From: Thiocapsa roseopersicina
GTDB taxonomy: Bacteria > Pseudomonadota > Gammaproteobacteria > Chromatiales > Chromatiaceae
Assembly (NCBI RefSeq): GCF_900106925.1
Contig: NZ_FNNZ01000016.1
Coordinates: 1 to 64,000, forward strand
Length of the DNA stretch: 64,000 nucleotides
Direction: 5' to 3'
Below, piece by piece: positions 44,239 through 53,566 of the stretch. The stretch's first letter is position 1; every line of letters starts with the position of its first letter. Under the pieces are notes generated by a model, which saw only the letters and a list, made by a program, of their open reading frames with translations, made no database searches and was not told where the DNA came from. Made by a program: the position numbers and the translations under genes.

Positions 44239-44949
44239 ATGTTTCTCGATCCTTTCCGCGCGGCCGAAGACGGCACGCTACGCATCTCCGCGCAGCAAGG
44301 CAGCGCCTTCGCCAAGGAGGTCGCGGGCGACTTCAATCCGATCCACGATGCGACGAATCCGCGCTTCTGTGCCCCCGGCGATCTTCTCTTTGCACTTGTC
44401 CTCGCCAGATGCGGCCTTGCACGTCGGATGACCTTTCGCTTCACCGGAATGGTCGGAGCGGATGCCGCATTGAACGTCATTCAGAGCGGCGCCGGCGTCG
44501 TGGTCGAGACGACCGACGGCAAGCGCTGTCTCGAGGTCGAGCGTTCGGGACAGGTGACCGGGGATCCGGTCATGATTGAATCGCTGGTGCGCCGCTACGT
44601 GGCCTTTTCGGGTCGGAATTTTCCGCACATTCTGGTGCCGCTCATGGAGCAGCAGGGTGTGATGATCAACCCGGATCGGCCGCTGGTGATCTATGACCGG
44701 ATGTCGTTCGAGCTGGACCGATTGGACTGCCCCGACCTGGACATTGCTCTGGAATCGACCGAGCTGGAGGTCACGGGCAAGCGCGGCGAGGCCCGACTCG
44801 GGTTCCGCCTGACGGCCGCCGGGGAGCCGGTCGGGCAGGGCGCGAAGACCCTGATCCTGAGTGGCTTGCGGGTCTACGAGCCCGAGGCGTTACAGGGGTT
44901 GGTCGAGCGCTATGCCGGGTGGAAGGCAGCCTATCTGGCTGGCATCTGA
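44239..44949 (+). CDS. DUF3581 family protein
   Basis: The 236-residue protein begins MFLDPFRAAEDGTLRISAQQGSAFAKEVAGDFNPIHD. Its N-terminal half resembles a hotdog-type fold (DFNPIHD...R.CVPGDLLFAL, as in MaoC-like proteins), followed by a second related region. DUF3581 members are widespread in gammaproteobacteria without a known function; the NPIHD box suggests binding of an acyl-CoA-like ligand. No operon partner; it is followed by a long spacer and a GntP permease gene. Confidence 0.8.
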   Translation: MFLDPFRAAEDGTLRISAQQGSAFAKEVAGDFNPIHDATNPRFCAPGDLLFALVLARCGLARRMTFRFTGMVGADAALNVIQSGAGVVVETTDGKRCLEVERSGQVTGDPVMIESLVRRYVAFSGRNFPHILVPLMEQQGVMINPDRPLVIYDRMSFELDRLDCPDLDIALESTELEVTGKRGEARLGFRLTAAGEPVGQGAKTLILSGLRVYEPEALQGLVERYAGWKAAYLAGI

Positions 44950-45478
44950 CCGCCTCATGGATGCTGGCTCGGGGGCTGCTCGGGCTGAGCTGGAAATGCC
45001 CCCCGCTCGTGGACGTCGGCAAGCATCAGGCTGCAATCCATGTCGGGCAGGGTGATGCAGTCTTCCAAAGTGGGGTTTTTGTGCGGTTTGGGCTAAAAAC
45101 TCCATGTTTCGGCCGCGACGGATCGCTAACAGGATGGGGCCGTCACTGCCTTGCTATCGATCGGTGACGCTGGGCCGGTTGCTGCCGTGAGGATCGCCCG
45201 AGCCGACCCAAGACCGTCTCGCTCGCAGGCACCCCGCAGCAGCGGTGGACGAACCCGGCAGGGTCAGCGCGGATTGTTCTGAGACATTCCCGGGGAACAA
45301 AGCGAGCGACAGCCCGAGTCTCGCAGTCGTCTCGGACCCATACGAAACAGAGGGATGAAGCAGGACGACTCGACCTGGACGAAGATGCCGATGATGGGGT
45401 CGGAGCGTGGCGCCGTGCCCTGCCGGTCTGGTAATCTGCCCGCCGCAGCAACCACATCGATATAAGGAGCGAGGCGGC
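44950..45478. other. Intergenic stretch, no gene recognised
   Basis: About 530 bases upstream of the permease gene. Short open frames on the minus strand overlap but lack start signals and motifs. A ribosome site AAGGAGCGAG at 45464-45473 belongs to the permease. Confidence 0.45.
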
Positions 45479-46939
45479 ATGTCGACCGGGGATCTGATCG
45501 GACTACTCGGAATACTCCTCGCTGTGGGGCTGCTCATCGGGCTGGCGTTTCGCGGGTTCAGCCTGTTGCTCGCCGCACCCGCTGTGGCCCTGCTGGCGGT
45601 CGCCTTCTCCGGTGGTCCGCTGCTCGCCAGCCTCACCCAGACCTTTATGCCCGGTGTCGGGCGATTCATCGTCCAGTTCTTTCCGATCTTCCTGCTCGGT
45701 GCGGTCTTCGGAAAGCTGATGGACGACAGCGGTGCGGCGCGCTCCATCGCCCGCGGCTTTACCGATCGGCTCGGCAGCGGACGCGCGGTCCTCGCCGTGG
45801 TGCTTGCCTGCGCGTTGCTGACCTACGGCGGGGTCAGCCTGTTCGTCGTTTCCTTCGCGGTGTTCCCGATCGCCGATGCCCTGTTCCGACAGGCGAACAT
45901 CCCCCATCGGTTGATCCCGGCGACCATTGCGCTGGGAGCCTTCACCTTCACCATGACGGCACTGCCGGGAACCCCCGCGATACAGAACGCCATCCCGATG
46001 CCTCATTTCGGGACCACGCTGTTCGCGGCGCCCGGCATCGGCATCCTCGCCGCACTCGTGATGCTGGGCTTCGGGATCTGGTGGCTCAAGCGGGCCGAGA
46101 ATCTGGCTCGGCGCGACGGCGAGGGCTACGGGCCGGACAGTCATCCGGCCGCGGACCCCGAGCTGTCCAGCGAGCGTGCCGTCAACGCCGACGCCTTCGA
46201 CCCCGCCGAGCTGCCCCACGGTCATCATGCGCCGGAAGGGCCCTCGTTTCTCCTCGCCGTGCTGCCGATCCTGGTGGTCCTGGCGGTGAATCTGCTGATG
46301 ACCTGGGTCGTGCTGCCGCGGATGGACACGGCGTTTCTGGCCGAGCCGCGTTGGGGCGGGATCTCGCTGGCGGCGGTCAGCGGTATTTGGTCGGTCATGA
46401 CGGCGCTGCTTGCGGCGACGCTGGTGCTGATCCTCGTCAACCGCTCGCGCTTGACCGAGCTGCGCAAGAGCCTGGATGCCGGTGCCAACGCATCGGTCCT
46501 ACCCGTGTTCAACACCGCGAGCCTTGCCGGTTTCGGCGCCGTGGTCGCCGCGCTGCCGGTCTTCGTCATCGTGCGCGACGGGCTGCTGGCGGTGCCCGGC
46601 GGCCCCTTGGTCTCGCTGTCGGTCGCGGCCAGCACCATGGGGGTGATCACCGGCTCCGCATCGGCGGCGCTGACCATCACCCTGGATGCCTTCGGCGAGA
46701 CCTTCGCACAGATGGCGACAGTTGCCGGCATCGATCCTGCCCTGATGCACCGCATCGCCTCGTTGGCCTGCGGACCCCTCTCCATGCTCCCGCACAGCGG
46801 CGCGATCGTGACCTTGCTCGCGATCTGCGGGGCCACACAGAAGCAGAGCTATGCGCACATCGGCGTGGTGACCGTGATCGGCCCGTTGCTCGGCCTGATC
46901 ACGGCGATCCTTCTGGGAAGCCTATTCGGCGCCTTCTGA
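45479..46939 (+). CDS. GntP-family permease
   Basis: The 486-residue inner-membrane protein has about 12 helices, with a GntP-type opening (LIGLLGILLAVGLLIGLAFRGFS), YGGVSLFVVSFAVFPIA and TALPGTPAIQNAIPMPHFGT. A His/Asp/Glu-rich cytoplasmic loop occurs near residues 225-260. GntP proteins import gluconate, related sugar acids or D-3-hydroxybutyrate with protons. The nearby 3-hydroxybutyrate operon makes a hydroxybutyrate role plausible but unproven. AAGGAG precedes the ATG at 45479; the upstream in-frame extension has no homology. Confidence 0.87.
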   Translation: MSTGDLIGLLGILLAVGLLIGLAFRGFSLLLAAPAVALLAVAFSGGPLLASLTQTFMPGVGRFIVQFFPIFLLGAVFGKLMDDSGAARSIARGFTDRLGSGRAVLAVVLACALLTYGGVSLFVVSFAVFPIADALFRQANIPHRLIPATIALGAFTFTMTALPGTPAIQNAIPMPHFGTTLFAAPGIGILAALVMLGFGIWWLKRAENLARRDGEGYGPDSHPAADPELSSERAVNADAFDPAELPHGHHAPEGPSFLLAVLPILVVLAVNLLMTWVVLPRMDTAFLAEPRWGGISLAAVSGIWSVMTALLAATLVLILVNRSRLTELRKSLDAGANASVLPVFNTASLAGFGAVVAALPVFVIVRDGLLAVPGGPLVSLSVAASTMGVITGSASAALTITLDAFGETFAQMATVAGIDPALMHRIASLACGPLSMLPHSGAIVTLLAICGATQKQSYAHIGVVTVIGPLLGLITAILLGSLFGAF

Positions 46940-46990
46940 GGTTTCTCGTCGGTTGTTCCGAGCGACAGCGAGATACAAGGAACCGGCGTC

Positions 46991-47032
46991 GTGCCTCGTG
47001 CCTCGTGCCTCGCGCCTCGCGCCTCGCGCTCG
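46991..47032. repeat. Heptanucleotide tandem repeat
   Basis: GTGCCTC three times, then GCGCCTC twice and a partial unit, lying between convergent permease and cardiolipin synthase genes. Confidence 0.75.
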
Positions 47033-47043
47033 CTCGGCACGAC

Positions 47044-48474
47044 CTACAGGATCGGGGCGAGCAGCCTCGCGGCCTTGGCGCCGACCTTTTGGTGAAAGGA
47101 CAGCGTGTCGTAGGCGCGCGGGCCGACCTCTCGCGATTCGGCGAAATCGCGCTCGAACATCGCTGCGACCTCGGCGGCGAAACGGGCGTCCGTGACGGCG
47201 AGGGTGATCTCGAAGTTCAGCCTGAAGGAGCGGTTGTCGAAGTTCTTGGTGCCGACCGCGGCGAAACCCTCGTCGACGACCAATGCCTTGTGATGGAGGA
47301 ATCCACCGGTAAAGCGGTGGACATGGATCCGAGGATGATCCAGCTCCTTGAGCAGGGCAAAGGAGGCGAGCCAGACCAGGTATTGATCCGGCTTCATGGG
47401 CAGGAGGATGCGCACGTCCACACCCCGGATCGCGGCGAGCTGCAGCGCCTGGAGGATGCCTTCGTCCGGCACGAAATAGGGACTGGCGATCCAGAGCCGG
47501 TGTTTTGCCATCGAGATGACATGCAGAAAGAAGTGCGTGCAGCGCTCGTGTTGGTCGGAAGGCCCGGAGGCGAGCACGAGAGACCGCTGGCCAGCGTCCG
47601 CGGGGGCGGGATCGTGCGGTTGCCAATGGGCGTCCAGGATCTCGCCGGTGGTGAAATACCAATCGGCCGCGAAGACCATCTGAAGCTGAAGTGCGGTCGG
47701 GCCCTCGACGCGCACATGGGTGTCGCGCCAACGGCCGTATTTCGGATTCTTCCCGAGATACTCGTCGCCGACATTGTGGCCGCCGATGAAGCCCACCCGG
47801 CCGTCCACGATCACGTTCTTGCGATGATTCCGAAAGTTGAGCCGCCAGCGGTCGCGCCAGCCGCTCAGGGCGCTGAAGGCCGTGATGCGCACCCCGCGGG
47901 CGCGCCAGTGGCGCATGACCCGCGGGGTGATGGCTGCGCCCCCGAAGCTGTCGATCAGAAAGCAGCAATCCACACCTTCGGCCGCCTTCGCCGCGAGCGC
48001 TTCGAGAAGACGTCGCCCGAGCCCGTCGTTGCGCACGATGTAGAACTGCACATAGACCGAATGCTTCGCCCGTGCGATCTCGGCCAGAATGGCAGCGAAG
48101 GTGGCCTTGCCGTCGATGAGCAGCTCGAGCCGGTTGCCGCGTAGAAACTCCTGTCGGGCGATCGCGGCGAGAGGCGAGGCGGTTTCGGGCTCGATTCCGG
48201 TTGGCTCGACACGAAAGGGTGCCATCTCCGCGCGGACCGCGTCGATCAGCTCCCGGTGTTTGTAAAGCTTCTCCTGCATGGCGAGCGAATGCGCGTCGAA
48301 GCGCCGACTGCCGAAGAACCAGTAGAGCGGAAGACCCAGCCAGGGGAAGGCCACCAGGCCCACCACCCAGGCGACCGTGCCCTGCGGCGTGCGCACGGTG
48401 AAGAGCGCATGGATCGCGCTCGCGATCCCGAGGAGCTCGACGACGATGAAGACAAGCGAGAAAGTGGAGATCAT
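47044..48474 (-). CDS. Cardiolipin synthase (phospholipase D superfamily)
   Basis: The 476-residue enzyme joins two phosphatidylglycerol molecules (or equivalent) at the inner membrane. Two membrane helices start the protein (VFIVVELLGIASAIHALF, VAWVVGLVAFPWLGLPLYWF). Two HKD motifs follow: HRKNVIVDGRVGFIGGHN near residue 210 and HHKALVVDEGFAAVGTKN near 390. The ATG at 48474 has AGGAAACAAGAAG upstream; an ATG 39 bases earlier lacks a ribosome site. Length and order of elements are normal for ClsA-type enzymes. Confidence 0.92.
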   Translation of the reverse strand: MISTFSLVFIVVELLGIASAIHALFTVRTPQGTVAWVVGLVAFPWLGLPLYWFFGSRRFDAHSLAMQEKLYKHRELIDAVRAEMAPFRVEPTGIEPETASPLAAIARQEFLRGNRLELLIDGKATFAAILAEIARAKHSVYVQFYIVRNDGLGRRLLEALAAKAAEGVDCCFLIDSFGGAAITPRVMRHWRARGVRITAFSALSGWRDRWRLNFRNHRKNVIVDGRVGFIGGHNVGDEYLGKNPKYGRWRDTHVRVEGPTALQLQMVFAADWYFTTGEILDAHWQPHDPAPADAGQRSLVLASGPSDQHERCTHFFLHVISMAKHRLWIASPYFVPDEGILQALQLAAIRGVDVRILLPMKPDQYLVWLASFALLKELDHPRIHVHRFTGGFLHHKALVVDEGFAAVGTKNFDNRSFRLNFEITLAVTDARFAAEVAAMFERDFAESREVGPRAYDTLSFHQKVGAKAARLLAPIL

Positions 48475-48608
48475 GTTCTTCTTGTTTCCTGATGCCGATG
48501 GCTGCTCGACCATCGCTGCCGGTGGCCTTGTGTGCCGCGCCAGACGCGCCGCCGCCCTGCTGTCCCGAGTGGAACGTCGTTTCGTATGATATGTCGCCCG
48601 CGCGGCCG

Positions 48609-49817
48609 TTACGCGTATGGCCGCACCTCGACCGCGATGCGGCCGCCGTCGTGCACCCGATCACCCGGATGGGTGACGACGATCTCGCCCGGCTCAAGCC
48701 CTATGGTGATCTGGGTCCAAAGACCGCTGCGCCGTCCGACCTCGACCGTGCGCAGGCGCGCCCGACCCTCGTCGGCGACGAAGACGGCCCAGCGGTCCAG
48801 GTGCCGAAAGAGTGCGCTGGTCGGGATCTGGACCACGTCCTCGCCCTCCCAGAGGATGAAGCGTGCCTCGACCCGATAGCCGTCGCCGAGATGACGCCAT
48901 CGAGCGCGCGGCGTGACGATCTCGACCCAGACCGGCACCCGCTGCTCTTCCACGCCCAGGGCAGAGATCTTCTCGAACCCGGCGGGCTCCACGCGTCTGA
49001 CCTGCCCGTCCAGCGCATCCTCGCCGCCCCAGCGTTCCAGCGTCACACGCATCCCGGGCCGCACACGCACGGCGTCCACAGACAGCAGGTCGACCTTGAC
49101 CTCCAGCGCATCCAGGTCGCCGATCTCCAGCACCGCCTCGCCGGACTGCACCGGCCCCTCGCAGCAGCGATGACGTTGGGTCACGACCCCGTCGATCGGG
49201 GCGCGGACACCGAGAACCGGGTGGTCGCCCGGAGCGCGCTTGCCGGCGGCGATCTCCACGAGCGCGCGGGCCGATTCAAGCTCGAAACGGGCGACCTCCA
49301 CCGAATGTCGCGCGGCGCGTGCCGAGGCGTTGGCGGCGTCGCGCTGCGCGAGCCGCCGACCTCGCTCCTCGGAGGAGATGAGTTGGCGCCGGTGCAGGGT
49401 CTCGCTGCGGTCGTACTCGGTGCGGGCCAGCTCGTATTCGGTCTGCCGAGCCGAGAGGTTTGCCTCCGCCTCCTCCAAATGGGCTTGTGCTGCGGCGAGC
49501 GACTCGCGCGCCTGACCGCGCGAGCGCGGGTCAAGTGCCGGCGCAGGCAAGGGTTCCAGCTCGAACAGCACCTGATCGGCAGCGACCGCATCCCCTGGCT
49601 CGAGCTCCACGCGGCGCAGATAGCCGCTGATCGGCGCAGAGACGCTATAGATATCGCGCAGGCGCATGCGACCCTCGTCCTCGATCGACTCGATAAAGAC
49701 GTCCTGCCGAACCAAAGTCGCGCTGACCGGCACGGGAGACGGCATCAAGGCGAGCGCGAGCAAGCCGAGGATGGTTAGGCCGACGACGGTTGCAATCATT
49801 TGTTTTCGGAAGGACAT
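48609..49817 (-). CDS. HlyD-family periplasmic adaptor of an ABC exporter
   Basis: The 402-residue protein has one N-terminal membrane helix (about 8-26), the lipoyl half VSAPISGYLRRVELEPGDAV, a long coiled-coil hairpin of about 100 residues (EAEANLSARQTEYELARTEY onward), the return half VRAPIDGVVTQRHRCCEGPV, and a beta-barrel plus membrane-proximal domain. It would link an inner-membrane exporter to an outer-membrane channel. The partner on the same strand is the FtsX-type permease 192 bases upstream, with repeat copy F between them and no ATP-binding subunit. Confidence 0.87.
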   Translation of the reverse strand: MSFRKQMIATVVGLTILGLLALALMPSPVPVSATLVRQDVFIESIEDEGRMRLRDIYSVSAPISGYLRRVELEPGDAVAADQVLFELEPLPAPALDPRSRGQARESLAAAQAHLEEAEANLSARQTEYELARTEYDRSETLHRRQLISSEERGRRLAQRDAANASARAARHSVEVARFELESARALVEIAAGKRAPGDHPVLGVRAPIDGVVTQRHRCCEGPVQSGEAVLEIGDLDALEVKVDLLSVDAVRVRPGMRVTLERWGGEDALDGQVRRVEPAGFEKISALGVEEQRVPVWVEIVTPRARWRHLGDGYRVEARFILWEGEDVVQIPTSALFRHLDRWAVFVADEGRARLRTVEVGRRSGLWTQITIGLEPGEIVVTHPGDRVHDGGRIAVEVRPYA

Positions 49818-49921
49818 ACTGTCGATTATCCCCCTAAACTCCCGTCACCGTTCAGTGCCGGTCGGTACGTCGAATTCACGTGGCGTGGTCTGACGATCTG
49901 AACGACCCGAATTTTTCCTCC

Positions 49922-50005
49922 TGAACCGCGTCACCGCCAACGTCCAGAGCCGCGCCGAGGTCGACGACATCACGAACCGATAAAGGCCGCTCCGGACGCG
50001 GTTCA
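49922..50005 (+). repeat. 84-bp terminal-inverted-repeat element, copy F (divergent)
   Basis: The ends are TGAACCGCG and CGCGGTTCA. The interior retains GACATCACGAACCGATAA and CCGCTCCGGACGCG, similar to copy A. It lies between the ABC permease and the HlyD adaptor genes, a junction where an ATPase gene would often be found. Confidence 0.6.
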
Positions 50006-50008
50006 GCC

Positions 50009-52372
50009 CTACTCGATCGTCTTCAACGCCGCAATCATGTCCAGCCGCCCCAGCAGTCGCGCAATCGCGAGCACCGACAGCACCGAGGCCAGCAGTACCC
50101 CGGCGGCGGAGAAGGCGTAGGTCTGCGGGCTGATGACGAAGGGCACCCGGAACATGTCCATCGCCATGCCCGAGCTGAGCAGCGCGGCGAATCCGGTGCC
50201 GATCAGCCAGCCCAGCGGGATGGCCAAGAGGGTCAGAACGGCGATCTCGCCGATGAGGATCCAGCTCACCTCCGCCCGGCTGAAGCCGAGGACTCGGAGC
50301 GTGGCCAGCTCGCGCGAGCGCTCCGAGAAGGCGATACGCGCGTTGTTGTAGACTACGGCGAAGGTGATGGAGCCGGCCATCAGCAGCAGGATGCTCATCG
50401 TCACCAGCACGGTGTCGTCGATGTAGTCGCGGAATTGGCGCTCCGCATCCGCGACCAAACCGATGCCGGCGACGCGCGGCACCTCCCAAAGACGCGCGAA
50501 GAGCCGGTCGTGCTGCGCGGCGTCGGTCATCAGCCAGACACCGGAGAGTGCAGGGCCTTCGCCCATCAGTCGATTTAGGGCGCGCCGCTCCATGTAGGCG
50601 CTCACGCCGATCGGCTCGTCGACGATGCCGGCCAGCGGAACCCTGAGGGTCCGGCGATGCCCTTCCATGATCTCGACTTCGAGCGCGTCGCCGGGTGCGA
50701 GCCCGAGGTCTTCCGCCAGGAAGCGGGTCATCAGGAGGCCCTCGGGCGGCAGGCGAATCGGACGATGGTCGGCGTCGAGCAAGCCGCGCAGTCGCGGTTC
50801 CGGCTCCATGCCTTGAATGCTGGTGCGGTAGTCTCGGGTCCCGTTGATCAGGCGCACCGGCACGTTGCGAAAGCCCTCCACATAGGCCACGCCGGGCAGG
50901 GTGCGCAGCTCGGCCAGCGACCGCTCGGGTGTCGGGTCGGTGAAGCTGAGTTGAACATCCATGTTCATCACAAGCCGGTATTGGACGTCGAGCAGGTGAT
51001 CGATTGCACCGAACTGATAGCTCCCGAGGAGCAGGAGTCCGCCGGACAGCCCGATCCCGAGCATCGAGAGCAGTGCCTTGGTGCGATGGCGCAGGAGGTT
51101 GCGCAGGATGATCCGGGTCGGCTGGTCCAGTCGCCGTCCGAGCGCGGAGCGTTCGATCCAGGAGGCATGAAAGCGCCGGGGCGCGGGCGGGCGCATCGCC
51201 TCCGCGGGCGGCATCGCGACCGCACGGCCCACGGCGCGGGCGGTGCCCAGCGCGGCAGAACAGGCGGAAACCAGAAGGGCTAGAGCAACGATCCGAGGCT
51301 GGAGGCGGAAGCTCGTTTCCGGGAAACGATAGTATTCGGCGTAGACCCCGGCCATCCCTTCCGCCGCCCAAGCGCCGAGGGCGATCCCGAGTAGCGATCC
51401 CACGACCACGATGAGTCCGGTCAGCAGGCCGTAATGCGCGGCGATGTCCCGGTTGCCGTAGCCGAATGCCTTGAGGATCGCGATCTGCCGGCGCTGGGTC
51501 TGGATGATCCGCGCCATCAGCAGATTCAAGAGGAAGGCCGCGACCGAGAGGAAGATGGCGGGAAGCACGATCGCCATGACGCGGAGCTGGTCGAGCTCCT
51601 CGGACAGGAAGCGATGCGAGATCTGGTCCTCGCGGCCCATGGCGCCGATTCCGCCGTAGCGGGCCAGATGCAGGTCCAGGGTCTCAATGACTGTCTCCGC
51701 GTCGGCCCCGGACTGGAGCGAGAGCAGGACGCTGTTGAAGGCACCGTCCATGTCCATCGCGTGGGCCAGCGCTCGGCGGTTCATCCAGAGGACCGCAAAG
51801 CGTTTGTAGTCCGGCAAGATGTCCGCCGGCCCCACCTGATAGACGAACTCGGGCGACAGGGCGACACCGCTGACGGTCAGGATTTGGAGACGGCCGTTGA
51901 TGATCGCCTCCAACCGATCCCCCGCCCGTAGCGCCTGCGCCTCAGCGAACGGCTCGCTCAGTACCACCTGGTCCGATCGGTCCGGCTCGGGCAGTGCGCC
52001 CTCGCGCAGATACAGACGATTCAGCCCCGGCTGATGGCCGTCCGGGATCGAGAGCAGCAGGCCGCGGACCGGCTCGTCGAAACCCGGAACCTCCAAGCGC
52101 ACCGGAGCCTGCACCCGCGTCTCGACCTGGTTGACGCCCGGGATCTCGCGCAGACGCGCCGCGAGCCCTTCCGGGGCGCGCTTGAGATCGGCAAAGACAT
52201 GGGCGAAATGATGGCCGTCGTAGAACCGGGCCTGCGACAGGCGCAGGGCATCGAGCGTGGTCACGGACAGGATGAGCACCATCACGCCCGCGGCGATCAC
52301 CACGGCGATGGCGGCAACCTGTCCCTTGAGGTCGAAGAGATCGCGCAGGAGCTTGGTGTGCAGTGCTCGCAT
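50009..52372 (-). CDS. FtsX-type ABC transporter permease (MacB/LolC-like, duplicated)
   Basis: The 787-residue permease has an N-terminal membrane helix, a large periplasmic domain, three membrane helices (about 260-375), then a second FtsX unit ending in three helices. FtsX signatures are ARIIQTQRRQIAILKAFGYGNRD and FSERSRELATLRVLGFSRAEVS. Such proteins move substrates out of the membrane using an ATPase encoded nearby; none is present here. The ATG at 52372 starts the homology. Substrate unknown. Confidence 0.85.
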   Translation of the reverse strand: MRALHTKLLRDLFDLKGQVAAIAVVIAAGVMVLILSVTTLDALRLSQARFYDGHHFAHVFADLKRAPEGLAARLREIPGVNQVETRVQAPVRLEVPGFDEPVRGLLLSIPDGHQPGLNRLYLREGALPEPDRSDQVVLSEPFAEAQALRAGDRLEAIINGRLQILTVSGVALSPEFVYQVGPADILPDYKRFAVLWMNRRALAHAMDMDGAFNSVLLSLQSGADAETVIETLDLHLARYGGIGAMGREDQISHRFLSEELDQLRVMAIVLPAIFLSVAAFLLNLLMARIIQTQRRQIAILKAFGYGNRDIAAHYGLLTGLIVVVGSLLGIALGAWAAEGMAGVYAEYYRFPETSFRLQPRIVALALLVSACSAALGTARAVGRAVAMPPAEAMRPPAPRRFHASWIERSALGRRLDQPTRIILRNLLRHRTKALLSMLGIGLSGGLLLLGSYQFGAIDHLLDVQYRLVMNMDVQLSFTDPTPERSLAELRTLPGVAYVEGFRNVPVRLINGTRDYRTSIQGMEPEPRLRGLLDADHRPIRLPPEGLLMTRFLAEDLGLAPGDALEVEIMEGHRRTLRVPLAGIVDEPIGVSAYMERRALNRLMGEGPALSGVWLMTDAAQHDRLFARLWEVPRVAGIGLVADAERQFRDYIDDTVLVTMSILLLMAGSITFAVVYNNARIAFSERSRELATLRVLGFSRAEVSWILIGEIAVLTLLAIPLGWLIGTGFAALLSSGMAMDMFRVPFVISPQTYAFSAAGVLLASVLSVLAIARLLGRLDMIAALKTIE

Positions 52373-52410
52373 CGGTCGACCTCGGCGACGCCGTCGGGAA
52401 CCCGATCCGC

Positions 52411-53394
52411 TCAGAACGCGTCCGCTTCGACCTCCAGATAGGCGAGCGAGACGTGCTTGCCCAGTTCCTCCTCGAAGCCCGGCCAATCCTTGAAGCGGGC
52501 AAGCTGCTCCGCGATGATCGGATGCATCTCGAAGTCGCTGCCGCCGCTCTCGTACAAGGCCGCGACGCCGTCGTAGACCCCGGTCAGATAGTCGCGGTAG
52601 GCATCGACGATCTCCCATCCGCCGGTTCGGCCGTGTCCCGGAATCAGCACGCTCGCCGTCACTGCGGCTTTAACCCCGTCCAACGCGTTGATGCTGCCGA
52701 TGAAAGAGCCGTCGTCCATGCGAACGATGCGTCCGTTGCAGGCGTTGTCGCCCAGGAACAGAACCTCGAGCTCCGGGATCTCGAACATCAGATCCGAGGT
52801 GCTGTGCACATGCGGGTAATAGTGGGTCTTGAAGGTGAGCCCGCCGATCGAAAGGGTCTCGCCACCCTCGAGCGGAAGCGTCGGACCCTCGGCGACCGTC
52901 CCTTCGGTGGCGCCTTCGGTCGCGCTCATCATGCGTTGGACCCACTCCTCGCCGGCCCCTTCGGCGATCAGTTTCAGCATCTCGGGATGCCCGTAGATCG
53001 GCACCTGCGGGGTCGCAGCCAGCATCGCCTGATTGCCCAGCCAGTGGTCCCCGTGGACGTGCGTGTTCAGCACGGCGAGCAGCGGCTTGTCGGTGACTTT
53101 GCGGATCTGGCGCAGGACCATCTCGCCGGTCTGAACGCTCGACCCCGGATCCACGACGATCACGCCGGTCTCCGTGACCAAGAAGGCCGGGTTGTTCATG
53201 AACCCCTGGTTCTCGGGGGTGGGATAGTCCACCGGTCCGTGGATCACATAGAGACCGGGAGCGACCTGCTCCGCCGGGTAGTCCGGCAGGTCCGGGCCGC
53301 GATCCGCCAGGGCGGGGAAGGCGAGGGCGAGCATCAGGCAGGAGAGCAAGGCGATCGGCCACGAGGGCCGGTGTGGGATTCGATCGAGCGGCAT
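52411..53394 (-). CDS. SoxH-like metallo-beta-lactamase-fold hydrolase, exported
   Basis: The 327-residue protein has a signal peptide (about 1-31, LLSCLMLALAFPALA) and the MBL metal site NTHVHGDHWLG near residue 112, with further ligands in YYPHVHSTSD, FLGDNACNGR and LIPGHGR. It belongs to the quinoprotein-relay/SoxH-type branch of periplasmic MBL enzymes, some linked to thiosulfate oxidation clusters. No other sox gene is in the window, so a sulfur role is only suggested. It is divergent from fumarase C. Confidence 0.82.
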   Translation of the reverse strand: MPLDRIPHRPSWPIALLSCLMLALAFPALADRGPDLPDYPAEQVAPGLYVIHGPVDYPTPENQGFMNNPAFLVTETGVIVVDPGSSVQTGEMVLRQIRKVTDKPLLAVLNTHVHGDHWLGNQAMLAATPQVPIYGHPEMLKLIAEGAGEEWVQRMMSATEGATEGTVAEGPTLPLEGGETLSIGGLTFKTHYYPHVHSTSDLMFEIPELEVLFLGDNACNGRIVRMDDGSFIGSINALDGVKAAVTASVLIPGHGRTGGWEIVDAYRDYLTGVYDGVAALYESGGSDFEMHPIIAEQLARFKDWPGFEEELGKHVSLAYLEVEADAF

Positions 53395-53566
53395 GGGTAA
53401 GGATCCTCACGGTGAGCCAAAATGTCTTTATACCGCAGCGGCGGTCAGGGAACATCGCGAGCTGGGTGCGATTCAAACCTTGGGTAAGGCCGCGAGCCCG
53501 AGACGGTCTCGGGCTGTAAGAACGAAATCGAGCGGACGTCATCGTTTCGCCCGCGGGGGTCAGCGT

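Noticed and set aside
46081-48144. Long plus-strand open frame (687 codons)
   Set aside because: It overlaps the GntP permease in another frame and runs antisense to cardiolipin synthase; composition is that of a shadow.
53395-53566. Upstream in-frame extension of fumC
   Set aside because: Residues before 53567 have no fumarase homology and the ATG at 53567 gives the normal N-terminus.
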